From positions 1-64,000 of the forward strand of contig CAJXLN010000001.1 in assembly GCA_913056255.1 (NCBI GenBank): a stretch of 64,000 bases of DNA, in the 5' to 3' direction. The DNA is from an uncultured Thermotogae bacterium (GTDB taxonomy: Bacteria > Thermotogota > Thermotogae > Mesoaciditogales > Mesoaciditogaceae). The translations under genes were made by a program, and so were the position numbers. The notes under the pieces were generated by a model, which was not told where the DNA came from, did no database searches, and saw nothing but the letters and a program-made list of their open reading frames with translations. Positions 20,267 through 29,972 of the stretch are shown here, piece by piece (the stretch's first letter is position 1; each line of letters starts with the position of its first letter).

Positions 20267-23067
20267 CCTTTCACCGAGCCTTGTGTTAATCCACCGACTA
20301 TGAACTTCTGAAGACTCAAAAATAAGATAAGGATAGGAATCGCCCCCAAAAGTGCTGCGGTACTAAGAAGTCCCCAATTCGTTTGGTAAGCGCTCGTTGA
20401 AAAACTTTGCAATCCCACCGCTAACGTGTACTTGTCAACACTTGTCATCACAATAGAAGCAAGTATATAATCACCAAAATTTCCCACAAATGCGAGAATT
20501 GTGACAACCGCGAGTATAGGCACAGAAAGCGGTATCACCACTTTCCAGAAGGTTTGGAAACGCGTCGCACCGTCAACCATCGCGGCTTCTTCAAGTGAAG
20601 TGGATATGGTGTCGAAAAATCCCTTGATCAGCCACGTGTCAAATGCTATACCTCCACCTATGTAAAGGAATGCCAATCCTCCAAGGCTATCAAGACCCAG
20701 TGGTGGGAAAAACTTTCCTATGAAGTTCAAAAGCAGATAAAGGGCTACCATGGCCATCATCAGTGGAAACATCTGGATGAGCAAAATACCCATCAAGCCA
20801 TATTTTCTTCCCAAAAATCTCATTCTTGAGAACGGGTATGCCATTAAAGCTGAAAGGAAAACGGTAATAACGGCAGCTGACAACGCGACGATTACACTGT
20901 TAAGTACCCATCTGAGAAACGGTGGGAGGTACTTGACCATCCATATTTGCCTGAGGTTAAATGAAGAATTATTTATGCTGTTGAGCCTACCGTTTATAGC
21001 TCCAAAATCACCTTTTCCCATCATATCACTCGTTTTCCTGGATATTATTGAGAGATTTGGGGAGATATTTGTAACGTATTGATCATGATAAAGAACGTTT
21101 ATCGTGCTAAGTTCATTTATTGAAAATGGAATTCCAAGAAATTTCATTTCGAGATAAGATGGTGTCCGTCTTTTAAGAGTGTTAAGATAATCAGCGTATT
21201 GTCTGTTGATCTTCTTCATCGTACTTATCGTTTTAATGGAAAGCACCATGGTATCATCGAGTTTTTGGGTTTCGTAGAAACGGTCGTATCTTGAAGATTT
21301 CGGCATTGATGGCAGAGACGGGTAAAGATTAGAATTTTGCAATGTGGAATAATAGGAATTCAGAGTGGCGAGAAATATTCCAGCGTCATCGTACGTGTTT
21401 AATTTTTTTTGCATATCACTTAAACGCTTAAAGACTACATTGGTTTTGAAATGAAGTGATGCGAGTGAAATTTTCGACCGTATTGCATCAACTTTATTTT
21501 GTAATAGAGTCATCTGAGAAGAAATATTTGACATTTTCGATTTCAATTGTGGTATCTTTTCAGAAATTTCTGCGTATTTTTGTGCCAACGAATCGTAATT
21601 TTGAAGTGCTATCAAAGATTGTTCAATACCGGATTTGAGTTTCAACAAGATCAGTGGAAGGGCCCCTTTTGCATTCATCATCGCATCAAGATTTGAATGG
21701 GAGGCCATAAAGGCTTCGTTAGATTGAATGTATTCCAGGTTTGTCATTATTCTTTTAATACTCTTGGTTATAGCATTGAAATTGGGATACTTCGTAGAAA
21801 GAGATAGCCACATTTTTATGTATTTCAACTGTGGCGAAACATCGACGAATGAGCCAGTATCACTTGTGGTAGGTTTGAATTTCTTCAATGCATCCTTCAT
21901 GATCAAAACGGTATCTTCAAGTGCTCGCGAAGTTGAAATTATGTTGTTTGCAAAGATAGAAATCTGAGAAGCATCATTTGACATGGCGAGGTGATAATTC
22001 GAAAAATCAGAATTCAAATCCTTTATCTTTGAGTCCAAATTCGCATATTCATCGTTTAACGCTGTAAGTGAAGATTCAAGTGTATTTAGAAGATCGTTTC
22101 TGGCATCCTCTACCTTTGATGTTGCCGTGTTGAGCGCATTGATGTAATTGGATTCGGCTACGTGAACTTTTCCGATCGCTTCGAAGGTATTGGTTTTCAC
22201 CTTCTGAAGTTTAGAAAAAACATCGGCGCTAACGATACCTGACAACTTATTCGTATTCAAGTTTATACCTTTAAGATATACAGGAGCAAACCACTTAGAA
22301 TATGTGAATGTCCCATTTTTTAACGAGTTGTAAGTTTTCTGATACGCTTCCACAAGAGTTTTTGCTGTTGGGTTGTTAACGGTCCTGAGTAAGTTCAAAA
22401 CCTCTTTAACGGTCGCGTGGATCTTTACAGCGGTCCTTTCCATCATCGTTCTAAATGTTTTACGTGTTTTCAAAATATTTGGGAAATAACTACCAACAAG
22501 GTCTAAGCTGTACGTGTTCGGTGTGGCTTTTTTCATTGAAACGAGAATGTCTTTAAGGCCTGCAATTTTGTAATTGTCTGATAAGGTTTTGAATTTCCTG
22601 GAAAGATAGAAATTCACCGTGGAAACGTAGGTCATGTCTTCAATGCTGTTATTTTTGACATCGTTAACCGCAAAATTCTTCGCTTTTGGAAGAAAATTGA
22701 TTACTATCCAGCTGGCATTTGAACTTATGTTGTCGGAGAGTTTTTCTGTCTCCTTAAAATAATCGTTGTAACTTTTGAAATCGTTATTCAGAAGCTTCTG
22801 GATCTCTTTTCGACTCATGTTATTGTACGGTTTTCCAAGATTGTATATATTCACCAATTGGTTGTAAAGCGCAGGAACGTTTTTTGTTGGAAAGAGCAAA
22901 TCTTTGTAATTCTGCCAGGTGATTTGATTTGAAAACAATTCCGGACTGATTGCCGCGTTATCCCTTCTAATCGACGTGGTGAAGATCCACAACAAAGGAA
23001 AGAGGATAACGATTAGAACTGCTATCATAACAACGTGCCTTACAGGATGTATTCGCCTTTTCATCAA
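20263..23067 (-). CDS. malG: Maltose-type ABC transporter permease MalG with a very large extracytoplasmic insertion
   Basis: C-terminal EAAMVDGATRFQTFWKVVIPLSVP (EAA loop) plus TM helices; about 600 aa between the first TM and the permease core. Confidence 0.9.
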   Translation of the reverse strand: MMKRRIHPVRHVVMIAVLIVILFPLLWIFTTSIRRDNAAISPELFSNQITWQNYKDLLFPTKNVPALYNQLVNIYNLGKPYNNMSRKEIQKLLNNDFKSYNDYFKETEKLSDNISSNASWIVINFLPKAKNFAVNDVKNNSIEDMTYVSTVNFYLSRKFKTLSDNYKIAGLKDILVSMKKATPNTYSLDLVGSYFPNILKTRKTFRTMMERTAVKIHATVKEVLNLLRTVNNPTAKTLVEAYQKTYNSLKNGTFTYSKWFAPVYLKGINLNTNKLSGIVSADVFSKLQKVKTNTFEAIGKVHVAESNYINALNTATSKVEDARNDLLNTLESSLTALNDEYANLDSKIKDLNSDFSNYHLAMSNDASQISIFANNIISTSRALEDTVLIMKDALKKFKPTTSDTGSFVDVSPQLKYIKMWLSLSTKYPNFNAITKSIKRIMTNLEYIQSNEAFMASHSNLDAMMNAKGALPLILLKLKSGIEQSLIALQNYDSLAQKYAEISEKIPQLKSKMSNISSQMTLLQNKVDAIRSKISLASLHFKTNVVFKRLSDMQKKLNTYDDAGIFLATLNSYYSTLQNSNLYPSLPSMPKSSRYDRFYETQKLDDTMVLSIKTISTMKKINRQYADYLNTLKRRTPSYLEMKFLGIPFSINELSTINVLYHDQYVTNISPNLSIISRKTSDMMGKGDFGAINGRLNSINNSSFNLRQIWMVKYLPPFLRWVLNSVIVALSAAVITVFLSALMAYPFSRMRFLGRKYGLMGILLIQMFPLMMAMVALYLLLNFIGKFFPPLGLDSLGGLAFLYIGGGIAFDTWLIKGFFDTISTSLEEAAMVDGATRFQTFWKVVIPLSVPILAVVTILAFVGNFGDYILASIVMTSVDKYTLAVGLQSFSTSAYQTNWGLLSTAALLGAIPILILFLSLQKFIVGGLTQGSVKG

Positions 23068-24776
23068 CGATTCACCTCTTCAAAAGAACCTGAGAGTTTG
23101 AAATTCACGGCACTTATTGATGCGATTATCAAGAATATCAATATCGATATGGCAGCTGCAAGACTGTAGTCTCGACCGGTCGTACCGGCAAACGCGAGTT
23201 TGTAAGTGTAACTCAGAAGTATATCAGTTGCTCCTGCCGGCGTGACGGCATTTGGAATTGGAGGATTTCCACCAGTTAGAAGATATATGACATTGAAATT
23301 GTTAAAATTAAAAGCAAAGGATGCAATCAAAAGTGGTGCCAGAGGTGTCATTAAAAGCGGAAAAGTGATTCGCTTGAAAGAATACCATTTCGAAGCTCCA
23401 TCTATTGAAGCCGCTTCGTAAAGCTCCCCAGGAATTGATTGAAGTGCACCCAAAGAGATGACCATCATGTACGGAAAACCGAGCCATGTGTTGACAATCA
23501 AAAGAGCAATTTTAGCGAGCAGCGGATCACCCAGCCAATTCAACGCTGGAAGGTGAAGCCACTGCTCAAGAAATATCCTGTTTATTATGCCATAACTAAC
23601 GTTGAAAAACCCTATTCTCCAAACGATAACGGAAATAAAGGCAGGTATGGCCCAGGGGATTATCAAAAGTGTCCTGTAAATGAATCGAAAACGCATTTCT
23701 TTGTTGTTCAAAATAAGCGCGAAGGTTAGTCCGACGATAAAGGTAAAAAATACGCTTAAAGCGGCCCATTCAAATGTCCACAGGAAAACGGAAAAAAACG
23801 GGCCTGTGACGCGAGGATCTGTCAACAATCTTTTGAAATTGTTGAAACCCACAAATTTGTAATAGCCCATTATATAGGTTTCATTGCCGGTTTTAGGATT
23901 AACATCCCAGAAAGCCGAGTCATGATTCTGAACGATTTGGTGTGTTATGGTGTTAACAAGAACAGTTTTTTCAACCGATTTACTATTTTCTGTAACCATT
24001 CTTACAGCTAAAGCGTATTTATGTTGGGCACTGACGATTTTGCTGAATCCATAAGTGGTCGTAAAAAAGAACGTTCCCATTTGCGGATTTACGAACTCCG
24101 TATTACTGAGGATAGAGGAATAATTAACGTTGAAAAATCTTAAATTCGGGAGAGTTTCAGAATCAGATGGACTGTAGAAATAATTGTAAATTCTTCCGTT
24201 AACGGATATCGCAATTATTTTCGAGGGGTTTTTGAGTGACCTGATCAAAGCATAATTGATACCATTGATTGTAACCTTGCCATCGTTCAACACTTTGAAT
24301 TGACTTGTCTCGTACTTTCCACTTTTAACAGGTTGTGTTGCGATGTACAATTCATCTTTTGAATTCTTCAGTAAAATCAGAAAATTCCGCGTTGGCTTGT
24401 AATCTTTGTAAAGCGTGTAAACCGAATAATTGAAGAATTTTGGATTAGGCTTTGTCACAATCTCGTTAAGCATAATGTTTATCGCTTGTTTTTGACTCCA
24501 CAAATATCCAGTTGCGTAGTTCTCAAAAGCAAGCTCAACGGTGTAATATATCGGATATATCGTTAGTATAAATAAGAATATTACGGCGGGAACCATGTAT
24601 TTGTAAGGATAAGCTTTTGGATTTATAAGTGCGTAATCTATGAAAACCATAAGAACAATCACGATCACTGCCAGTCCATAAGAATCGTTTACAAAAAGTG
24701 TAATAGTGGCCCATCCCAACAACGCATCAACGATCGCTACAAAAAACCAGAGAATTATTTTTCTGATACTTACCAA
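23064..24776 (-). CDS. malF: Maltose-type ABC transporter permease MalF
   Basis: EAASIDGASKWYSFKRITFPLLMTPLAP EAA loop; multiple TMs. Confidence 0.9.
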   Translation of the reverse strand: MVSIRKIILWFFVAIVDALLGWATITLFVNDSYGLAVIVIVLMVFIDYALINPKAYPYKYMVPAVIFLFILTIYPIYYTVELAFENYATGYLWSQKQAINIMLNEIVTKPNPKFFNYSVYTLYKDYKPTRNFLILLKNSKDELYIATQPVKSGKYETSQFKVLNDGKVTINGINYALIRSLKNPSKIIAISVNGRIYNYFYSPSDSETLPNLRFFNVNYSSILSNTEFVNPQMGTFFFTTTYGFSKIVSAQHKYALAVRMVTENSKSVEKTVLVNTITHQIVQNHDSAFWDVNPKTGNETYIMGYYKFVGFNNFKRLLTDPRVTGPFFSVFLWTFEWAALSVFFTFIVGLTFALILNNKEMRFRFIYRTLLIIPWAIPAFISVIVWRIGFFNVSYGIINRIFLEQWLHLPALNWLGDPLLAKIALLIVNTWLGFPYMMVISLGALQSIPGELYEAASIDGASKWYSFKRITFPLLMTPLAPLLIASFAFNFNNFNVIYLLTGGNPPIPNAVTPAGATDILLSYTYKLAFAGTTGRDYSLAAAISILIFLIIASISAVNFKLSGSFEEVNR

Positions 24777-24789
24777 TGCTTATCACCCC

Positions 24790-24820
24790 TAAAAAACAAG
24801 GCGGGCTGAGTCCCGCCTTG
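24790..24820 (-). terminator. Hairpin with U-tract between malE and malF (intercistronic terminator/attenuator)
   Basis: Minus strand CAAGGCGGGACTCAGCCCGCCTTG followed by TTTTTTAG. Confidence 0.8.
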
Positions 24821-24870
24821 CAACTACAACTTGAGCGAGTGGACTACCATTAGCTAAAGTTGAACGTGAA

Positions 24871-26058
24871 TTATTTGGATTTGGATATTGCCAGCTTTAT
24901 TTGTGTAACCGCAGTGTGAAGAGCTTGTGAAGGAGATTGTTTAAGACTGGTTATCAGTGTCAGTGCATTAGCCCATGCATTCCACACAGAAGCCATCTGA
25001 GGAATGTTGGGCATAGGTGTTGTGTTCTTTAGAGCTTCTGTGAAGCCTGCAAGCCATGTAACGTGTGACTCTGCCAATTTTTGAACGTCGTATCTGGCTG
25101 GAATCCTTGGATCTGCTTGCCATATCTTGTACATGATATCCTTTGTGTCTATGTAATTAGAAAGAAATTCCATAGCTTGAATTTGGTTAGGAGATTTGGA
25201 ACTGATCATGAATCCCTGAACTCCAACAAATGGTTTCCCATTTGGAATAGGAGCAACACCGAAGTTGATTCCGGCCTTCTGAATATCTGGTATCGCCCAT
25301 TCGCCATTGATTATCATAGCAGCTTTCCCGGATGTAAAGAGATTCATGGCACCATTGTAGTCAATACCATGAGGCATTAACTTTTCTTTGAAGAAGTTTT
25401 GGATGTATTGAGCGCCTTTTACAGCACCAGCATTGTCAAGACCTATATCGTTTGGATTGAGAACACCATTTTTGCCCATTCCAAAGACGTAACCGCCAAA
25501 ACCTTGAATGAATGGAGCTGAAAAGTAAGGATCACTTGCGGCGTCATATTCAAAACCATAGAAACCACCGCTTGTCATTTCTTCAGCCATCTTGAAGAGT
25601 TCATCTGCTGTTGTTGGTGGTTCACTTACGTAATCTTTATTGTAAATCAGCGCGAGAACATCTATCCCATAAGGTACTGCATAAAGTTTTTTGCTGTAAG
25701 AAAAGGCTTGGAGTGAAACCGGCACAAACTCTTTCTTCATCTGGGAATCTAGAAAAGTTATCGGTGTGAGGAGACCATCCGATACGAATTCACCGATCCA
25801 GTCATTTGCACCAACTATAATATCAGGCCCTTCGCCAGCAGAAGCAGCCGTGACGAATTTTGATCTGATATCACCAAAATTCATCTGAACGACTTTTACA
25901 GGTACCCCGTAGATTGATTGGAACTGATTACCAAGCTGCGTAAGAATAGGAGCTTGTGCCTCAGAAGTCCATATGGTTAGTACACCAGGTGTGGCGGCAA
26001 AGATGCCGACAGTTAATAGCCCAAGGATCATTAGGCTCAATAGAATTGAGCGTTTCAT
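24871..26058 (-). CDS. malE: Maltose/maltodextrin-type ABC transporter substrate-binding protein
   Basis: Signal peptide MKRSILLSLMILGLLTVGIFA; SBP family features (ITIWTSEAQ-like, KAAMIINGEWAIPDI). Confidence 0.9.
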   Translation of the reverse strand: MKRSILLSLMILGLLTVGIFAATPGVLTIWTSEAQAPILTQLGNQFQSIYGVPVKVVQMNFGDIRSKFVTAASAGEGPDIIVGANDWIGEFVSDGLLTPITFLDSQMKKEFVPVSLQAFSYSKKLYAVPYGIDVLALIYNKDYVSEPPTTADELFKMAEEMTSGGFYGFEYDAASDPYFSAPFIQGFGGYVFGMGKNGVLNPNDIGLDNAGAVKGAQYIQNFFKEKLMPHGIDYNGAMNLFTSGKAAMIINGEWAIPDIQKAGINFGVAPIPNGKPFVGVQGFMISSKSPNQIQAMEFLSNYIDTKDIMYKIWQADPRIPARYDVQKLAESHVTWLAGFTEALKNTTPMPNIPQMASVWNAWANALTLITSLKQSPSQALHTAVTQIKLAISKSK

Positions 26059-26118
26059 TAAAATTCCCCCTTTCAAAAATATGAAATCGTCATTATCCTA
26101 CCTTAACAGGCATCCAAT

Positions 26119-26147
26119 ATGATAACATTAAAAATTTCATTTTTCAA
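26119..26147 (-). promoter_or_regulatory. Candidate sigma-70-type promoter for malEFG
   Basis: Minus strand TTGAAA-N17-TATCAT upstream of malE. Confidence 0.5.
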
Positions 26148-26455
26148 TACCTCAATTTTGTTCAAAGCTAAACAATGAACTTTTAAAAATACAAACAAAA
26201 CTTGAAAAATTCTATGTTTTAGTGAAATTCAAAGGCTTTGAAAGAAGTTCGTTTCAATATAAAATCATATCCTAATTACAAAATCGCACATCATTCTGCC
26301 AAGGAGAGATATATGCTATAATTCAAGGGAATTTAAGTAAAATGATGTGGAAGGAGTGAAGAAAATTTTTGATTTCTTTAACTCTTTTACCGTTTGTAGT
26401 CAAAAGTATCGGGGGCTGGAACGAGAGAGTAGTATGTACGACGATTTTTTAAATT

Positions 26456-26482
26456 CAAAGAAGACCGCCAATGGCGGTCTTC
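26456..26482 (-). terminator. Hairpin downstream of tRNA-Val
   Basis: AAGACCGCCATTGGCGGTCTT perfect stem followed by a T-rich stretch on the minus strand. Confidence 0.65.
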
Positions 26483-26557
26483 TGGTGGGTGTGATAGGGA
26501 TTGAACCTACGCCCTCTTCCGTGTGAAGGAAGCGCTCTCCCACTGAGCTACACACCC
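26483..26557 (-). tRNA. tRNA-Val (anticodon CAC)
   Basis: Minus strand GGGTGTGTAGCTCAGTGGGAGAGCGCTTCCTTCACACGGAAG...GGTTCAATCCCTATCACACCCACCA; loop TTCACAC; CCA encoded. Confidence 0.95.
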
Positions 26558-26657
26558 GCGCGCGGCTGTAACTTATGAGAATTACGCTTGTGGAATTCAT
26601 TGTACAATATATACGACGAAGATGTCAAGAACAAAAAGGAGAGGAGTGTTAAATATT

Positions 26658-28328
26658 ATGGAAAAAGAAGCTCTTATGAGATACAAAAAATGGCTCGCGG
26701 ATCCGGGCGTTTCTATGGAAGACAAAGAGAAGTTACGTGCCACGGATGATGATGAGCTTCAGGATGCGTTTTACAAAGAACTCGAATTTGGTACAGGCGG
26801 AATGCGCGGTGTAATAGGTCTTGGAGATAATAGAATGAATCTTTACACCGTTGGGAGAGCAACTCAGGCTTTCGCAAATTACATAAACAAAATTGTGAAA
26901 GGCTCTAAAAGTGCGGTGATATCCTATGATACTCGTCGAATGTCTCCTGAGTTTGCCGTTGAAACGGCGGAAATTTTCGCTGCTAACGGTATAAAAGCGT
27001 ATTTGTTTGAGGAATTCAGGCCAACCCCAATACTGTCTTTTGCCGTGAGACAATTGGGAGCGACCGGTGGTGTGATGATCACGGCAAGCCATAATTTATC
27101 TAAGTACAATGGGTACAAAGCCTATTGGTCAAATGGAGCTCAAGTAATACCTCCACATGATGAAGGCATTATAAGTGAGTACAAAGCCATCGAATCATTT
27201 GGAGAAATCAAACGCATGCCAATAGAAGAAGCCAAAAAGCAGGGATTGATCCAGACAATTGGAAAAGAAATAGATGATGTGTATTTTGAAAAAGCGCTGT
27301 CGCTCTCTTTTCATACAGTGGACCCTTCTTTGAAAATCGTTTACACTCCGCTTCACGGAACAGGCATAAAGATCGTTCCACCACTTCTTGAGAAAGATGG
27401 GTTTCATCCATACGTTCAAAAAGCGCAAGGAATCCCTGACGGTAATTTCCCAACTGTTGAGTATCCAAATCCTGAAGATCCTAAGGCTTTTAAACTATCG
27501 ATCGAAGATGCCAAAAGGCTGGATTCGGATATTATCGTTGCCTCAGATCCAGATGCGGACCGCATGGGTGTGATGATAAAACACAACGGTGAATTTGTCA
27601 GAATAGACGGTAATCAAATGGGTGCGCTACTTCTGAATTTCATTCTTGACAAATACTCAAAAAATGGGATGCCACCCAATCCAGTTGTTATAGAATCAAT
27701 AGTTTCTTCCAAGTTGTTCGCAAAAATTGCGAATTCCTTTGGTGTGGAAGTTACGGAAGTACTTACGGGATTCAAATGGATATGTAACAAAGCAGATGAG
27801 CTTAGAAGTTCGGGAAAACACGTTCTCTTTTCTTACGAAGAGAGTTATGGATACAACATTGGAGATTTCGTGTACGATAAAGACTCTGCTACTGCGATAA
27901 TGTACACCTGTGAAATGGCTTCTGAATACAAGAAACGTGGAATGACATTTGTCGATGCCTTGCATGAGATATACAAAAAGTACGGCTATCACTTTGAAAC
28001 TCAATTTGCACCGGTTTTTGAAGGAGAAAAGGGAATGGATAAAATAGTTAACATAATGGATTCTTTACGTAATACTCCTCCCTCTGAGATCGTTGGTTAT
28101 AAACTAAACAAGGTTACCGATTACATTCAAGGTGTGGGAGAGATTCCACCTTCCAATGTTTTGAAAATGGAGTTTGGGGCTAATTTGATGATATATGTAA
28201 GACCTTCCGGAACGGAACCGAAGATAAAATTTTACATAATGGTCATGGATTTTGAAAAAGAAAAGGAAGCCTTATCACTTTTGAATAAATCAAAAAATGA
28301 AATTTCAAAGATCTTGAGTGCGTTATAA
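26658..28328 (+). CDS. Phosphoglucomutase/phosphomannomutase (PgcA/PMM2-like)
   Basis: GTGGMRGVIGLG, TASHNLSKYNGYK, DPDADRMG motifs. Confidence 0.92.
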   Translation: MEKEALMRYKKWLADPGVSMEDKEKLRATDDDELQDAFYKELEFGTGGMRGVIGLGDNRMNLYTVGRATQAFANYINKIVKGSKSAVISYDTRRMSPEFAVETAEIFAANGIKAYLFEEFRPTPILSFAVRQLGATGGVMITASHNLSKYNGYKAYWSNGAQVIPPHDEGIISEYKAIESFGEIKRMPIEEAKKQGLIQTIGKEIDDVYFEKALSLSFHTVDPSLKIVYTPLHGTGIKIVPPLLEKDGFHPYVQKAQGIPDGNFPTVEYPNPEDPKAFKLSIEDAKRLDSDIIVASDPDADRMGVMIKHNGEFVRIDGNQMGALLLNFILDKYSKNGMPPNPVVIESIVSSKLFAKIANSFGVEVTEVLTGFKWICNKADELRSSGKHVLFSYEESYGYNIGDFVYDKDSATAIMYTCEMASEYKKRGMTFVDALHEIYKKYGYHFETQFAPVFEGEKGMDKIVNIMDSLRNTPPSEIVGYKLNKVTDYIQGVGEIPPSNVLKMEFGANLMIYVRPSGTEPKIKFYIMVMDFEKEKEALSLLNKSKNEISKILSAL

Positions 28329-28330
28329 CT

Positions 28331-29548
28331 ATGTCTTTGAAACTCTTCGTCAGCGATCTTCATGTTGGAGATGGATCGGCGAGCGATGATTTTTCTTACG
28401 ATCATGAGTTTTCCAAACTTTTAGAAGATGTCGATGAAGCCGATGAAAACGCTGAACTCATAATAGTTGGAGATGGCTTAGAGATCCTTGAGAGTGAAGC
28501 CGTAAAGCAATTCGGCCTTACCGATTTTTCCACGCTTTGTGATTCTCTGGATGGGAATGTCATCGAAATGATCTTCAACAAACATAGAGTTTTTTTTGAT
28601 GCTCTTGTGAAGTTCGCCAAACATCATAAAATAATATACGTGGTTGGAAATCACGATTACTACATACTCGTGAATGATAAGTTGAGAAAAGCTTTGCTAG
28701 AAAGGATCGTATTTCCAAATCTTGAAATCGTTCCCCATTTTTACGATGAAGAATTCGGCATTTTCGCGCAACACGGGAATCAATACGATGTGGTCAATTC
28801 TTTCGTTTGCACAAAAAATAGGCATTTAATTCCACCAATCGGGGATTACATAACACGCTACACGATGAAATATTTTGAACCTGTTTTAAGAAGTATAAAT
28901 CTACCTGAAGATGTGATCAGAGACTACGACAACATAAGGCCACTTTCTTACACTATGGATTGGTTAAAGTATGTAACGTACATTTACAAACTTCCTGTTG
29001 ATCTCGTGAAAGAGTGGCAACGAATTTTCTTCAGGGCTTTTCAAAGTGATGAAGCCAGAATGTGGAGCCGAGTGAAATTTCCACGTAGTTACTGGCTGAG
29101 TGATTTCTTCACTCAGAGAGTAGGATGGTTTGAATTTGGGAGAAAAATCGCCAAATTTGTCGATGATATCTTTAGATTTAAAAGAACGAATTACCTCAAA
29201 ATGAGGGCAGAAAAAATATTGAATGCCGAAATAAATTCGGAATGGGAAATAAGCTCTAAGGATGTAGCTGGATATTCCAAAAAGCCTCTTGATATGGATT
29301 ATTCCCATTTGAAAATGGTACTTTTCGGACATAATCACATGCCTGATTTCTACATCATTCCAACACCATCAGGTTCGAAATACTATGCGAATACAGGTAC
29401 CTGGAGACCATTAGTCGAAAGATCCGTCGGGAAATATGGACAAATTACATTTCACAAGAAGATCGAAATGAATTACGTTTTGGTTAGAAAGAACAACGAT
29501 GAATTCACGATCGAGACAAGACTCATCAGCAGAACGAGGATCAATTGA
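28331..29548 (+). CDS. Calcineurin-like metallophosphoesterase
   Basis: FVSDLHVGDG, IVGDGLEI, VVGNHDYY, FGHNHMPD motifs. Confidence 0.85.
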   Translation: MSLKLFVSDLHVGDGSASDDFSYDHEFSKLLEDVDEADENAELIIVGDGLEILESEAVKQFGLTDFSTLCDSLDGNVIEMIFNKHRVFFDALVKFAKHHKIIYVVGNHDYYILVNDKLRKALLERIVFPNLEIVPHFYDEEFGIFAQHGNQYDVVNSFVCTKNRHLIPPIGDYITRYTMKYFEPVLRSINLPEDVIRDYDNIRPLSYTMDWLKYVTYIYKLPVDLVKEWQRIFFRAFQSDEARMWSRVKFPRSYWLSDFFTQRVGWFEFGRKIAKFVDDIFRFKRTNYLKMRAEKILNAEINSEWEISSKDVAGYSKKPLDMDYSHLKMVLFGHNHMPDFYIIPTPSGSKYYANTGTWRPLVERSVGKYGQITFHKKIEMNYVLVRKNNDEFTIETRLISRTRIN

Positions 29549-29551
29549 ATC

Positions 29552-29962
29552 ATGAATGAGATCGTGAGATTGTTTTGGAATGTCTATTTATGGGCAGCTG
29601 TATTTTCGTGGATGGCTGCACAAACTGTGAAGTTAATTTTAAATTTTTTAAAAGAAAAAAGATGGGACTTTAAGTTGTATGGTTCTACAGGGGGAATGCC
29701 AAGCGCACACACAGCAACTGTTTCAGCGTTAGCCATGGCAGTAGGTAGAGGTACGGGGTTTTCAAGTTCCCAATTTGCCATGGCACTGATCTTTGCAACG
29801 ATCGTGATCACCGATGCTTTGCATTTAAGGCGAGAAGTGGGCCGTCATTCCGAAGCTCTTGAAAAACTCACGAAAGAAAAATTCAACACTTCTTCGGGTC
29901 ATAAAATATCAGAAGTGGCAGTTGGCCTGATCATTGGAACAACGGTGGGATGGTTTTTGTGA
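29552..29962 (+). CDS. Divergent PAP2 family protein (DUF212/YuiD-like)
   Basis: [41 protein letters not shown]. Confidence 0.88.
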   Translation: MNEIVRLFWNVYLWAAVFSWMAAQTVKLILNFLKEKRWDFKLYGSTGGMPSAHTATVSALAMAVGRGTGFSSSQFAMALIFATIVITDALHLRREVGRHSEALEKLTKEKFNTSSGHKISEVAVGLIIGTTVGWFL

Positions 29963-29972
29963 GGCAATTTTT

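Noticed and set aside
26400-26600. 66-aa minus-strand ORF
   Set aside because: Overlaps tRNA-Val on the same strand; translation of the tRNA region is spurious
29934-29972. N-terminal extension of uvrB ([13 protein letters not shown])
   Set aside because: Overlaps the end of the previous gene; the family N-terminus and spacing fit the ATG at 29973
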